The notes under the pieces: model-generated
What the model saw: only the letters and a program-made list of their open reading frames with translations
Databases searched by the model: none
Told to the model about the DNA's origin: nothing
Position numbers and translations under genes: made by a program
Shown here: positions 17,282 through 25,751 of the stretch, piece after piece
Layout: each line of letters begins with the position of its first letter
How positions within the stretch are numbered: position 1 is the stretch's first letter
Origin: Hoeflea sp.
GTDB taxonomy: Bacteria > Pseudomonadota > Alphaproteobacteria > Rhizobiales > Rhizobiaceae
Direction: 5' to 3'
Length of the DNA stretch: 43,675 bases
Assembly: GCF_030682515.1 (NCBI RefSeq)
Contig: NZ_JAUXOD010000081.1
Span: 1 to 43,675, forward strand

Positions 17282-17381
17282 GTCCTCGTTCTCAAGCGAC
17301 AGGCGCCAGACCCGCAATCGGCATCCGGCTTGACGCTAATATGGGAGCTTCAACGTGGCTTCGCAAGAACCTTGCCCGAAG
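17282..17381 (-). promoter_or_regulatory. ROSE-like RNA thermometer in the hsp20 leader
   Basis: Minus-strand leader with four consecutive hairpins. Nearest the ATG (17282-17300), GTCGCTT pairs with GAGGAC, which contains the ribosome site AGGA; one G is left unpaired opposite it. This is the U(U/C)GCU motif that defines ROSE elements. Next (17305-17329) GCCGGA pairs with TCTGGC around an inner CCG-ATTG-CGG hairpin. Next (17330-17353) TTGAaGCT pairs with AGCgTCAA with one mismatch. Last (17359-17381) CTTCG/CGAAG encloses CAAG/CTTG. The overall size of about 100 bases fits ROSE elements in front of rhizobial hsp20 genes. How much of the distal hairpins is transcribed depends on the start site, which is not known. 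Confidence 0.75.
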
Positions 17382-17434
17382 GCTATGCGGGCTCGTAGTG
17401 TCCCCCCTGACCGAATCGCTTCAAAGGACCTGCC

Positions 17435-18373
17435 ATGACGCCGCGCAAGATCATCATCGACACCGATCCCGGCCAGGACGACGCCGCGGCGATCATGCTG
17501 GCGCTGGCGAGCCCGGAGATTGAGGTGCTCGGCATCACCGCCGTGGCGGGCAATGTGCCGCTGGCGCTCACCGCCCGCAACGCCGGCATTGTCACGGAAA
17601 TCTGCGGGCGAGGCGATGTCCCGGTCCATGCCGGCGCCACCGCGCCGCTCAAGCGCAAGCTGGTGACCGCCGAACATGTGCACGGCAAGACCGGGCTCGA
17701 CGGCGTCGACCCGTTTGAGCCGGCGCGCCCGCTGGAGGCCATGCATGCCGTCGATTTCATCATCGAGACGCTGCGCCGCGAACCCGAGGGGACGGTGACG
17801 CTGTGCGCGCTTGGCCCGCTCACCAACCTCGCCACCGTGTTCGAGCGCGCCCCTGGCGTCGTCGCGCGGGTCAAGGAGATCGTGCTGATGGGCGGCGGGT
17901 TCTTCGAGGGCGGCAACATCACGCCCTCGGCCGAATTCAACATCTATGTCGACCCGGAGGCCGCCGACATCGTCTTTTCCTCCGGTGCGCCGATCACCAT
18001 GATGCCGCTCGACGTCACCCACATGGTGCTCACCACCAGGGCGCGCGTCGAGCGCCTGCGCGCCAACGCCAACCGCCCTTCTTTGGCGATGGCCGGCATG
18101 CTCGAGTTCTTCGAACGTTTCGACGAGCGGAAATACGGCACCGATGGCGGCCCGCTGCATGACCCCACCGTGATCGCCTGGCTGATCGATCCCGGCATGT
18201 TCGGCGGACGCGCCTGCAATGTCCGGATCGAGACCGCATCCGAGCTCACCCTCGGCGCCACCGTCGTGGACTGGTGGAAGGTCACCGGCCTCCCCGAGAA
18301 CGCCTTCGTCGTCAAGGATGTCGATTCGGACCGGTTCTTCGATCTGTTCATCGAGCGGCTGGGCCGGCTCTAA
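17435..18373 (+). CDS. Inosine/uridine-preferring nucleoside hydrolase family protein
   Basis: 312 residues. The N-terminal IIIDTDPGQDDAAAI holds the aspartate cluster that binds Ca2+ and the ribose hydroxyls, and the family motifs LCALGPLTNLA, VLMGGGFFEGGNITPSAEFNIYVDPEAA and a late LHDPTVIAW (catalytic-site histidine and calcium aspartate) are present. It splits ribonucleosides into base and ribose. Base preference cannot be read from the sequence. It converges on a ribokinase, overlapping it by four bases at the stop codons, so the ribose released could be phosphorylated by the neighbour. Its 5' region is shared with the hsp20 leader on the other strand. Confidence 0.92.
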   Translation: MTPRKIIIDTDPGQDDAAAIMLALASPEIEVLGITAVAGNVPLALTARNAGIVTEICGRGDVPVHAGATAPLKRKLVTAEHVHGKTGLDGVDPFEPARPLEAMHAVDFIIETLRREPEGTVTLCALGPLTNLATVFERAPGVVARVKEIVLMGGGFFEGGNITPSAEFNIYVDPEAADIVFSSGAPITMMPLDVTHMVLTTRARVERLRANANRPSLAMAGMLEFFERFDERKYGTDGGPLHDPTVIAWLIDPGMFGGRACNVRIETASELTLGATVVDWWKVTGLPENAFVVKDVDSDRFFDLFIERLGRL

Positions 18374-19269
18374 AGCCGCGCATCCACATCCGCCGCCAGC
18401 GGGATTGCGGGTTGCGCGCCGTGTTTGAGGCAGGCCAGAGCGCCTGCCACGGCGGCGCGGCGCACCGCGCCTTCAAATTCCATTCCTGCGTCGAGCCCCT
18501 GCGCCAGGTAGCCGCAGAACGTGTCGCCCGCCCCCACGGTGTCGACAGGAGTGATCCGGATCGACGCCACATGGCCGGTCGCGCCGTCCCTCGCCCAGAG
18601 CACGCCGTCGCCGCCAAGGGTGACGATCAGGCACTGGCCGGTCTTGTCGTGCAGCGCGGCAAGTTCGGTTGTCGCCTCGGCCACCGTTTCCACCTTGCGG
18701 CCTGACAGCCGGGCGAATTCGGTCTCGTTGGCAATCACGATGTCGGCCTGGGCCGCAAGCCGGTCGACGGCGTCGCTGAGCGGCGCGATGTTGAGGATGC
18801 TGGTGACGGATTTGGCCTGCGCCGCCGCCAGCGCCGCGGCGACAGCCTCCTCCGGGACTTCCATCTGCAAGAGCAGCGTGTCGCCCGCTGCCATTCGCGC
18901 CACCGCCTGTTCGGCGTCCCGAGCGGTGACCTTGCCGTTGGCGGCGGGGATGACGGCGATCATGTTCTCGCCGTCGCCGCCCACCAGGATGAGTGCGGTG
19001 CCGGTGGGACCGGGAAGATGGCGGACGAGGCCGAGATCGGCGCCCGCTTCCTCAAGCAGCGCCAGCGCCTCTGTCGCGAAGGCGTCGCTGCCCACCGCGC
19101 CCGCCATCCGCACATCCGCCCCGGCGCGCCGCGCCGCCAGCGCCTGGTTGGCGCCCTTGCCGCCCGGTGCGGTGGCAAAATCCGTGCCGGTGACGGTCTC
19201 GCCCGGCTCGGGCAATCGGTCCGTGGTGGCGATCAGGTCCATGTTGACGGATCCGATGACGGTGATCAT
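18370..19269 (-). CDS. rbsK: Ribokinase
   Basis: 299 residues of the PfkB family. Motif 1 is GGKGANQALAARRAGADVRMAGAVGSDAF (about residues 37-65), and motif 2 DTVGAGDTFCGYLAQGL (about 243-259) contains the catalytic base aspartate in GAGD. VNMDLIATTDRLPEPGETVTG is typical of RbsK. It makes ribose 5-phosphate from ribose and ATP. GGGAGAG precedes the ATG. No ribose transporter is nearby; the convergent nucleoside hydrolase suggests salvage of ribose from nucleosides, which is inference. Confidence 0.92.
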   Translation of the reverse strand: MITVIGSVNMDLIATTDRLPEPGETVTGTDFATAPGGKGANQALAARRAGADVRMAGAVGSDAFATEALALLEEAGADLGLVRHLPGPTGTALILVGGDGENMIAVIPAANGKVTARDAEQAVARMAAGDTLLLQMEVPEEAVAAALAAAQAKSVTSILNIAPLSDAVDRLAAQADIVIANETEFARLSGRKVETVAEATTELAALHDKTGQCLIVTLGGDGVLWARDGATGHVASIRITPVDTVGAGDTFCGYLAQGLDAGMEFEGAVRRAAVAGALACLKHGAQPAIPLAADVDARL

Positions 19270-19365
19270 GGCGCTCTCCCTGGCTCTCGCGCCCCTGGTG
19301 AGGGGATCGCGAGGTCTGCTGTCTTTGGCGCTTTGTGTCAGGTTCCGGACGCGGGGAAAAGGGGG

Positions 19366-20652
19366 TCAGTCGTCCTCGTCGACGACCCTGAGCCTGAGCG
19401 TCGAGGAGCGCGGCTCGAACTTCGGGCCCTTCTCCGCGGCCGCCGCATCTGCATCGGGCGCCGGGGTGGCGACGGCCGGCTTGGCTTCTTCCGCGAGCTG
19501 CGCGAATTCCAGCGCCTCGATCCTGGCGCCGCGCCGGGTGAGCTTGTCCGACGAGGTCAGGATCAACTCGACATCCTTCTGCGCCATCGAGAAATGCGCC
19601 TGCAGCTTGCGGGTCCGGTCGTCGAGCCGCGACAGGTCCTCCATCAGCCTCAGCACCTCGCCCTGGATCAGATGCGCCTGCTCGCGCATGCGCGCGTCCT
19701 TCAGCAGCGCCTGGATCACCTGGATCGACAGCATCAGGAGCGACGGCGAGACGATCACCACGCGCGAGCGCTGCGCCTTGTGGACGATCGCCTCGAAATT
19801 CTCGTGGATCTCGGCGAAGATCGATTCCGACGGAACGAACAGGAACGCCGTGTCCTGGGTTTCGCCGGGGATCAGGTATTTTTCCGAGATGTCGCGCAGA
19901 TGCACCTCGATGTCCCGGCGGAAGCGCTGCTGCGCCGAAAGCGCGGCCTGTTCGCCGGACCCCGCCGCTTCCGCCTCGCGCATGGCGTTCCAGGCTTCGA
20001 GCGGGAACTTGGCGTCGATGACAAGGTCAGGCGCGCCATTGGGCATGGCGATGGTGCAATCGGGCCGCATTCCGTTTGAGAGCGTCGGCTGAAAGCTGAA
20101 GGCGCCGAAGGGCAGCCCGTCGCGGATGATGGTCTCCATGCGCGACTGGCCGAAGGCGCCGCGGGTCTGCTTGTTGGACAGGATCGCCTGCAGCCCGACC
20201 ACGTCGCGCGCGAGCGACTGGATATTGGCCTGCGCCGTATCGATGACCGCGAGCCGCTCCTGCAGTTTGGCGAGGTTTTCATGCGTGCTGCGGGTCTGGT
20301 CGGTGAGCGTCGAGCCGATGCGCTGGGTCATGCCGTCGATGCGCTGGCCGATCGACTGGTTGAGCTCGGCCTGGCGCGCGCCGAACAGCTCCGTCATCGC
20401 CCCCATGCGGCCCTGCATCTCCGCCTGCGCCTTGAGGATCTCCGCCAGCCGCGCCTCCGCCTGTGCTGCGCGTGCGGCAGCGTCGGCTTCCGCCCGGGCC
20501 CGGGCCGAGGCCCCGCGCATCAGTGTCGCAGCCAGCCAGATCGCCAGCAGGACAAGGCCCGCCAGCACGGCCAGCAGCGTCTGGCCAAGCGTCACCGCAT
20601 GGCCATTGAGCTCGAAAAGCGGGATCGAAAACAGCGTGGCGTCGGTCTCCAT
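19366..20652 (-). CDS. rmuC: DNA recombination protein RmuC
   Basis: 428 residues. An N-terminal membrane segment (GQTLLAVLAGLVLLAIWLAATLM, about 22-44) is followed by an Ala/Glu/Arg-rich coiled coil (about 48-160) and the RmuC nuclease-like domain (about 180-375), with PDCTIAMPNGAPDLVIDAKFPLEAW and FVPSESIFAEI. RmuC limits inversions at short inverted repeats in E. coli; the domain belongs to the PD-(D/E)xK group and the D...DAK residues are present. The acidic, low-complexity end (about 385-428) is variable. It diverges from def, as in other rhizobia. Confidence 0.92.
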   Translation of the reverse strand: METDATLFSIPLFELNGHAVTLGQTLLAVLAGLVLLAIWLAATLMRGASARARAEADAAARAAQAEARLAEILKAQAEMQGRMGAMTELFGARQAELNQSIGQRIDGMTQRIGSTLTDQTRSTHENLAKLQERLAVIDTAQANIQSLARDVVGLQAILSNKQTRGAFGQSRMETIIRDGLPFGAFSFQPTLSNGMRPDCTIAMPNGAPDLVIDAKFPLEAWNAMREAEAAGSGEQAALSAQQRFRRDIEVHLRDISEKYLIPGETQDTAFLFVPSESIFAEIHENFEAIVHKAQRSRVVIVSPSLLMLSIQVIQALLKDARMREQAHLIQGEVLRLMEDLSRLDDRTRKLQAHFSMAQKDVELILTSSDKLTRRGARIEALEFAQLAEEAKPAVATPAPDADAAAAEKGPKFEPRSSTLRLRVVDEDD

Positions 20653-20776
20653 GATCGAGCCCTAGCTGATTCTGTGCCCGATGTCAGATCAAAACGGGAA
20701 CAACTCGCCGCGTTTGCCCGGGCGAAACCGCTGCTGGCCGATTGACGACGGCCTTTTCAGTGATTATTTCAAGCCC

Positions 20777-21295
20777 ATGAGCATCAAGCCGATCATCTAT
20801 CTGCCCGATCCGATCCTGCGCCAGCAAAGCCAGCCGGTGGAGCGCGTCGACAAAGAGCTCGAACGCTTCATCGAGGACATGATCGAGACCATGTATGACG
20901 CACCCGGCATCGGCCTTGCGGCGATCCAGGTCGGCGTGCCGCGGCGGCTCTTGGTGATCGACGTCGCCGGCAAGGACGAGCCGCGCAATCCGCAGGTTTT
21001 CATCAATCCCGAGCTGGTCGCCACCGGCGACGCGATGAGCGTCTATGAGGAAGGCTGCCTGTCGATCCCCGACTATTATGCCGATGTCGAACGGCCCGAG
21101 GCGATCACGGTCAGGCATCTCGACCGCGCCGGCAAGGAACGCGTGACCGAAGCGGATGGCCTGCTCGCCACCTGCCTGCAGCACGAGATCGACCATCTGA
21201 ACGGCGTGCTGTTCATCGACCACATCTCCAAGCTCAAGCGCGACATGGTGATCCGCAAATTCACCAAGCTCGCCAGGCAGCGGGTCACGGCCTGA
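20777..21295 (+). CDS. def: Peptide deformylase
   Basis: 172 residues with all three motifs: [17 protein letters not shown] (metal-binding Cys) and QHEIDHLNG (metal-binding His pair and catalytic Glu). It removes the formyl group from new proteins. The ATG at 20777 gives the standard start [12 protein letters not shown]; the open frame goes back to 20681 without support. No strong ribosome site is visible. In rhizobia def, fmt and truA usually follow each other; here a toxin-antitoxin pair sits between def and fmt. Confidence 0.95.
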   Translation: MSIKPIIYLPDPILRQQSQPVERVDKELERFIEDMIETMYDAPGIGLAAIQVGVPRRLLVIDVAGKDEPRNPQVFINPELVATGDAMSVYEEGCLSIPDYYADVERPEAITVRHLDRAGKERVTEADGLLATCLQHEIDHLNGVLFIDHISKLKRDMVIRKFTKLARQRVTA

Positions 21296-21659
21296 GGTCA
21301 GTTGAGGCTGGGGCGGACATCCTACTTCAAGAGCTGTAGCCAAGATTAGCCAATAATACCGCCGTTAAGTTTACAAGCAAGGCACGGACACATATCAGGA
21401 AGACGTTCCTAGCGAGCCAACTTAGCCAAACCGTAGACTTCGATTGCCGCGTTGGGTTTATCCGATCAAGCTTCTTGGCTGAGCCGAGTCTTTTGGTACT
21501 GTGGTTTTTCCTGTTTTCGCCTCGACTTTGGATTCCCTTTTGTCACGGTCACGCTCCTTTTGTGGCCTTCAGTCTGGTTTTACCGGTTGGAGAAACTAAA
21601 AATCTAAGACATGGGTACATGGGATCTGATATCATTGATATCGATCAACGGAGACTACC
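21296..21659. other. AT-richer spacer between def and the toxin-antitoxin pair
   Basis: No gene is seen. The 364 bases, above all 21335-21625, are visibly richer in A and T than the flanks. TTAGCCAA-like heptamers (TAGCCAA) recur near 21338, 21347 and 21425. The 3' end holds the operator and ribosome site of the antitoxin gene. The composition suggests DNA that came in with the toxin-antitoxin pair. Confidence 0.5.
21628..21642. promoter_or_regulatory. Palindromic operator of the toxin-antitoxin pair
   Basis: GATATC-ATT-GATATC is a perfect 6+6 inverted repeat 17 bases before the antitoxin ATG. FitA/VapB ribbon-helix-helix antitoxins bind such palindromes to repress their own operon. GGAGA follows as ribosome site. 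Confidence 0.55.
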
Positions 21660-21941
21660 ATGTCAGACCTGCTCATTCGCGATCTTCCAGAACCTATGCG
21701 CGCCGAGATCCGCAAGGCCGCGGCTAGTTCCGGCCGCAGTCTGTCCGAAGAAGCCAAGCACCTGATAAGAAAGGGTCTGACAACTATCGAAGAAGGGCTT
21801 GGCCAAGCCCATTCGGCCTGGGACGAAATCCGGGAAGCATTAGGCGAGGCGCAACTCAGCGACGATGAGCATGCGCAGCTTTTGGCCGCGACGGCTGGAA
21901 CCCGCCGATCAGCGGCCAGGGAGACGCCGGAATTCGAATGA
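21660..21941 (+). CDS. FitA/VapB-like ribbon-helix-helix antitoxin
   Basis: 93 residues. The N-terminal MSDLLIRDLPEPMRAEIRKAAASSGRSLSEEAKHLIRKGL is a ribbon-helix-helix DNA-binding fold of the FitA/Arc type, with strand residues followed by two helices. The acidic C-terminal part (DEIREALGEAQLSDDEHAQLL and on) is expected to wrap the toxin and block its active site. It overlaps the toxin gene by four bases (ATGA). Autorepression is expected at the palindrome at 21628-21642. Confidence 0.85.
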   Translation: MSDLLIRDLPEPMRAEIRKAAASSGRSLSEEAKHLIRKGLTTIEEGLGQAHSAWDEIREALGEAQLSDDEHAQLLAATAGTRRSAARETPEFE

Positions 21942-22363
21942 TCGTTCTCGACATGAACATAGTCTCCGAAGCAGGTAGGCAGAACCCGGACGCGAGGGTC
22001 AAGAATTGGATGCGCATTCAGCCGCTTACCGACCTTTATCTATGCGCGCCGGTGGTGGCGGAGCTTTCCTTCGGCGCCCAGCGGATGCTTCTGAAGACCG
22101 GGAGCGACCGTCTTCTCACCGGATTGCGAACCATGGTCGACCGCACATTCAATGGTCGTATTCTGCATTTTGACGGCCCGGCCGCGGAATTGGCCGGCCG
22201 CCTGCAGGCTCGGCGCGAAGCGGAAGGGCGGCCAATCGCCATCGGCGATCTGTGGATTGCCGCGATCTGTCTTCACCATGGCGCAACCTTGGCCACGCGC
22301 AACACCCGCGATTTCCTCGGGCTTGACCTCAGGCTCGAAAACCCCTTTGAACACGGTCACTGA
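21938..22363 (+). CDS. FitB/VapC-like PIN-domain toxin (ribonuclease)
   Basis: 141 residues, a complete PIN domain. Acidic residues that bind Mg2+ are visible: Asp5 in VLDMNIVSE, Glu in VVAELSFG (about residue 45), Asp in [11 protein letters not shown] (about 103) and Asp in [10 protein letters not shown] (about 121). The order and the TxNxxDF motif match VapC/FitB toxins, which cleave RNA, often tRNA, to slow growth. Asn7 in place of the usual Thr (D-T-N) is a small variation. It is the second gene of the pair, and fmt begins 26 bases after it. Confidence 0.88.
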   Translation: MIVLDMNIVSEAGRQNPDARVKNWMRIQPLTDLYLCAPVVAELSFGAQRMLLKTGSDRLLTGLRTMVDRTFNGRILHFDGPAAELAGRLQARREAEGRPIAIGDLWIAAICLHHGATLATRNTRDFLGLDLRLENPFEHGH

Positions 22364-22389
22364 TCAACGCGAAGAAGCTGGACCGGAAC

Positions 22390-23331
22390 ATGTCGCTGCG
22401 CATCATCTTCATGGGCACGCCCGATTACGCCACGCCGACGCTTGAGGCGCTGCAGGCGGCGGGCCACGAGATCGTCGCCGCCTATTCGCAGCCGCCGCGT
22501 CCGGCGGGTCGGCGCGGCCTCGAAGTGCTGCCCTCGCCGGTGCATCTCACTGCCGAGCGTCTGGGCATTCCCGTGTTCACGCCCAAGAGCCTCAGGAGCG
22601 AGGACGAGCAGGCGGCGTTCCGGGCGCTGGGCGCCGATGCGGCGGTGGTCGTGGCCTATGGCCTGATCCTGCCCAAGCCGATTCTGGACGCCCCCCGGCT
22701 GGGCGCCTGGAATGGTCATGCCTCGCTTCTGCCGCGCTGGCGGGGTGCAGCCCCCATCCAGCGCGCGATCATGGCGGGCGACACCGAGACCGGCGTGATG
22801 ATCATGAAGATGGACATTGGCCTCGACACCGGCCCGGTGGCGCTCACCGAGAAGACTGCCATCTCCGAGACGGTGACGGCGGGCGAGTTGCATGACCGTC
22901 TCTCGGCTCTGACCGCGAAGCTCATGGTCGAGGCCATGGCCCGGCTCGAGCGCGGCGACCTTCCCGTGACCCCGCAATCGGAGGAAGGCGTCACCTATGC
23001 GGCCAAGATAGCCAAGGCCGAGACAAGGATCGATTTTCACCGGCCTGCAGCGGAGGTCCGCGATCATGTCCGGGGTCTCGCGCCGTTGCCGGGCGCCTGG
23101 TTCGAGCTCGAGAGCCATGGCCGGCCCGAGCGGGTCAAGCTGCTGGCGGCCGGGGTGGAGGCCGCTCCGTCCGTCGCTCCCCCCGGGACGGTGCTCGACG
23201 ACCGGCTGCTGATTGCCTGCGGCGAGAACGCGGTGCGGCTTCTCGCCCTGCAGAAGGCCGGCGGCAAGCCGCTTCCGGCTGAGGAGTTCCTGCGCGGCAC
23301 CCAGGTTGCGCCCGGCTCGGTGATCGGCTGA
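22390..23331 (+). CDS. fmt: Methionyl-tRNA formyltransferase
   Basis: 313 residues. N-terminal formyltransferase domain with [17 protein letters not shown], then [41 protein letters not shown], which carries the catalytic Asn-x-His and the SLLPRWRG tetrahydrofolate loop, and [14 protein letters not shown] with the catalytic aspartate. The C-terminal OB-like tRNA-binding domain starts near residue 208. Gly replaces the more usual Ile between the catalytic Asn and His, which I recall as normal in rhizobial Fmt. It shares one base with truA (TGATG). Confidence 0.95.
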   Translation: MSLRIIFMGTPDYATPTLEALQAAGHEIVAAYSQPPRPAGRRGLEVLPSPVHLTAERLGIPVFTPKSLRSEDEQAAFRALGADAAVVVAYGLILPKPILDAPRLGAWNGHASLLPRWRGAAPIQRAIMAGDTETGVMIMKMDIGLDTGPVALTEKTAISETVTAGELHDRLSALTAKLMVEAMARLERGDLPVTPQSEEGVTYAAKIAKAETRIDFHRPAAEVRDHVRGLAPLPGAWFELESHGRPERVKLLAAGVEAAPSVAPPGTVLDDRLLIACGENAVRLLALQKAGGKPLPAEEFLRGTQVAPGSVIG

Positions 23332-24089
23332 TGCCGCGCTACCGGCTCGACATCGAATATGACGGCTCGGGCTATGCCGGTTGGCAGCGCCAGGACAAGC
23401 ATCGCTCTATCCAGCAGACCGTCGAAACCGCGATATTGGGTTTTAGTGGCGAGACCGTCATTGTTCGCGGCGCCGGGCGAACCGATGCCGGCGTCCATGC
23501 TCTGGGCCAGGTTGCCCATGTCGATTTCGAGAAGCTCTGGCCGGTCGATACGGTACGTGACGCAATCAACGCCCATTTGCAGATGGCCAGGGAACGGGTG
23601 GTGATTCTCGCCGCCAGCCAGGTTGACGAGACCTTCGACGCCCGGTTTTCGGCGCTGAAACGGCATTATGTCTATCGCATCATCTGTCGTCGCGTGCCGC
23701 TGGTGCTGGAGAAGAACCGCGCGATGTGGTCGCCCAGGCCGCTTGATGCGGGCGCCATGCACGCGGCGGCGCAGCGTCTGGTCGGCCGGCATGATTTCAC
23801 CACCTTCCGCTCGGTGCAGTGCCAGGCCAATTCCCCGGTGCGCAGCCTCGAGCGGCTCGATGTGGTGGCGGGCAGCGTCGACGGCCTGATCGAGATCCAC
23901 GCCAGCGCCCGCAGCTTCCTTCACAACCAGATCCGATCCTTTGCCGGAACGCTCAGGCTGGTGGGCGAGGGCAAGTGGTCTGCCGATGATGTCGAGGCAG
24001 CACTCGCCGCCCGCTCGCGCAAGGCCTGCGGTCCGGTGGCGCCCCCCGAAGGGCTCTATTTCCGCGCCGTCGAGTATCCCGAAGCCTGA
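23331..24089 (+). CDS. truA: tRNA pseudouridine(38-40) synthase
   Basis: 252 residues, standard length. The catalytic aspartate is in [15 protein letters not shown] (about residue 52). [18 protein letters not shown] at the start, [12 protein letters not shown], and [35 protein letters not shown] at the end are all TruA hallmarks. It makes pseudouridine at positions 38-40 of the tRNA anticodon arm. Translationally coupled to fmt. Confidence 0.95.
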   Translation: MPRYRLDIEYDGSGYAGWQRQDKHRSIQQTVETAILGFSGETVIVRGAGRTDAGVHALGQVAHVDFEKLWPVDTVRDAINAHLQMARERVVILAASQVDETFDARFSALKRHYVYRIICRRVPLVLEKNRAMWSPRPLDAGAMHAAAQRLVGRHDFTTFRSVQCQANSPVRSLERLDVVAGSVDGLIEIHASARSFLHNQIRSFAGTLRLVGEGKWSADDVEAALAARSRKACGPVAPPEGLYFRAVEYPEA

Positions 24090-24608
24090 TGCGTCGCCGG
24101 CTGCTTCAAGCCGTCCGGACCAACATCCCTGCGCCATCCTGCCCGGCCGGTCCCGTCGACGGGGCGGCCGCGGCGCCGATCGGCCGGACCCCGTTCCCTA
24201 TCCCAGAATTCACCGGCGGTTTTAATGAAAAAATAACCCAAACGGCGCACAAATCGTCGAGCCAGTCACCACGCTCGCGTGGACCGCATGATGCCGTTCT
24301 GGAAGTCTTGTTCCTGATGCATGTCGCGCTCAAACGAAGTCCTTCGAGCGATGCCGCCATGCAGGGATGAAAAGGTCTCAAGCGACCCTTGCGCATCCTG
24401 TTGGAAGCGCGTCGCGTTGGCCGGGACATGTCTCTCCATTCAAACCGATTTCGGGACGTCCGATGCCTGTTTCGCGCCCATTGCCCCTGGTGGCCGTATC
24501 GCTGAAGACGGCGTCAATCGGCGGTTCCGGCGGGGCCGGCCACCAGACCGGATCCGGCGCATCCAACCAACCAACTGCAGCGTCACACGACGACTGGGAG
24601 AACATGTA
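24090..24608. other. Long non-coding leader between truA and cheW
   Basis: 519 bases without a convincing gene. The cheW frame stays open from 24321, but the extra codons read as unlikely protein and lack a ribosome site. At 24222-24238 there is TTAA, seven bases, ATAACC, one mismatch from the CtrA box. A small imperfect hairpin of CGCTC/GAGCG arms lies near 24330. A promoter or a regulatory RNA could be here, but no stronger signal is seen. Confidence 0.4.
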
Positions 24609-25079
24609 ATGCAAGACCCCACTAAGACCGTGGCCAATTCGGGTTTTCTCGAAATCATCTCGTTCCACCTGGGCAAGCAGGTGTTCTGCGTCAACATCAT
24701 GTCGGTGCGCGAAATCCGCGGCTGGGCGCCCTCGACGACACTGCCGCATTCGCCCCCGCACGTGCTGGGCGTGATCAACCTGCGCGGCTCGGTCATCCCG
24801 GTCATCGACATGGCAATCCGGCTCGGGCTCCAGCCGATCGAGCCGACGGAACGCTCCGCCATCATCGTCACCAACATCGCCGGCAAGCTGGTGGGCCTCC
24901 TGGTCGAGAATGTCTCCGACATGATCACCGTCAACACGTCCGAGCTGCAGCCGGCGCCCGACGTGCTGCCGGCCGCCGAGCGCGCCCTCACCAAGGCGAT
25001 CATCCCGCACGACAAGCAGATGATCTGCTATCTCGATCTCGACGCGCTGTTCTCGACGCCCGAGGACATCGCGGCCTGA
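24609..25079 (+). CDS. cheW: CheW-like chemotaxis coupling protein
   Basis: 156 residues with one CheW domain (about 12-150): FLEIISFHLGKQVFCVNIMSVREIRGWAPSTTLPHSPPHVLGVINLRGSVIPVIDMAIRLGL, then VGLLVENVSDMI. CheW links chemoreceptors to the kinase CheA. No other chemotaxis gene is in the window, so it serves an unlinked cluster or a solitary receptor. The ATG at 24609 has GGGAG eight bases upstream. The gene faces a membrane-protein gene, with a strong hairpin between them. Confidence 0.9.
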   Translation: MQDPTKTVANSGFLEIISFHLGKQVFCVNIMSVREIRGWAPSTTLPHSPPHVLGVINLRGSVIPVIDMAIRLGLQPIEPTERSAIIVTNIAGKLVGLLVENVSDMITVNTSELQPAPDVLPAAERALTKAIIPHDKQMICYLDLDALFSTPEDIAA

Positions 25080-25112
25080 TCGGCCCGGGATAGCCCCTCC
25101 CACGGATGATCT

Positions 25113-25138
25113 GCGATCAGGCGATCCCGCCTGATCGC
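25113..25138. terminator. Bidirectional terminator hairpin
   Basis: GCGATCAGGCG (25113-25123) and CGCCTGATCGC (25128-25138) make a perfect 11-bp stem with the loop ATCC, between the convergent cheW and Yip1-like genes. No T-run follows on either strand. Confidence 0.65.
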
Positions 25139-25143
25139 GCGGC

Positions 25144-25749
25144 TCACGCGCCGCCGAGCGCGGTGAAGGCCAGTTCGGAGATGGTGATCCCCGTCACCAC
25201 CATCACTATGGTGATGAAGACCGGGAGCATCATGTCGCCGCCTAGGCAGACGCGGATCACCCGGTAATAGAGCCAGATGACCATCAGGTAGACGAACACC
25301 GAAAGATAGGCATTGGCGGTCTCGGACACGGGCGCCAGATATCTGAGCGCTGCGGGAAAGAACCCGATATAGGCCGCCAGCAGGCCGAACCAGTTGTTGA
25401 CCACCACCAGCTGAGCGAACTTGCCCGACAGCCCGAACAGCTGCGTGGCGGCAAGGAGCAGCACCGCCGGCGCGACCCAGGCGGCCACGTCGAAGCTGGT
25501 CGAGACGAAGAAGAACCGGAAGGTCTCCCCCGCCGTTTCGGGCCTCGTGTCGGGCAGCGCCCGCCACATGCCGGTCCACAGGAAGCACTGCACCGGCCAG
25601 GCCCAGGCAAAGACGCCGAAGGAGCGCCAGAATCCGTCGGGCGAGGCATCGATCAGCCGCAGTCCTTCCGGCCGCTTCAGGATCAGATAGAACAGTCCCG
25701 CCAGCGATCGCCCGGCTTCCTGCTTCGAAGGGACGAGGGTGCCCGCCAA
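25144..25749 (-). CDS. Polytopic membrane protein, Yip1-like
   Basis: 201 residues with about five hydrophobic segments (roughly 44-60, 86-105, 112-135, 146-166, 172-195). The pattern and the late PVFITIVMVVTGITISELAFTAL fit the loosely defined YIP1/DUF1282-like bacterial membrane family. Function unknown. The start appears to be a TTG at 25749, two bases after the dapE stop, and no ATG is available nearby, so it depends on dapE translation. In rhizobia a membrane protein of this kind often follows dapE. Confidence 0.7.
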   Translation of the reverse strand: MAGTLVPSKQEAGRSLAGLFYLILKRPEGLRLIDASPDGFWRSFGVFAWAWPVQCFLWTGMWRALPDTRPETAGETFRFFFVSTSFDVAAWVAPAVLLLAATQLFGLSGKFAQLVVVNNWFGLLAAYIGFFPAALRYLAPVSETANAYLSVFVYLMVIWLYYRVIRVCLGGDMMLPVFITIVMVVTGITISELAFTALGGA

Positions 25750-25751
25750 GA

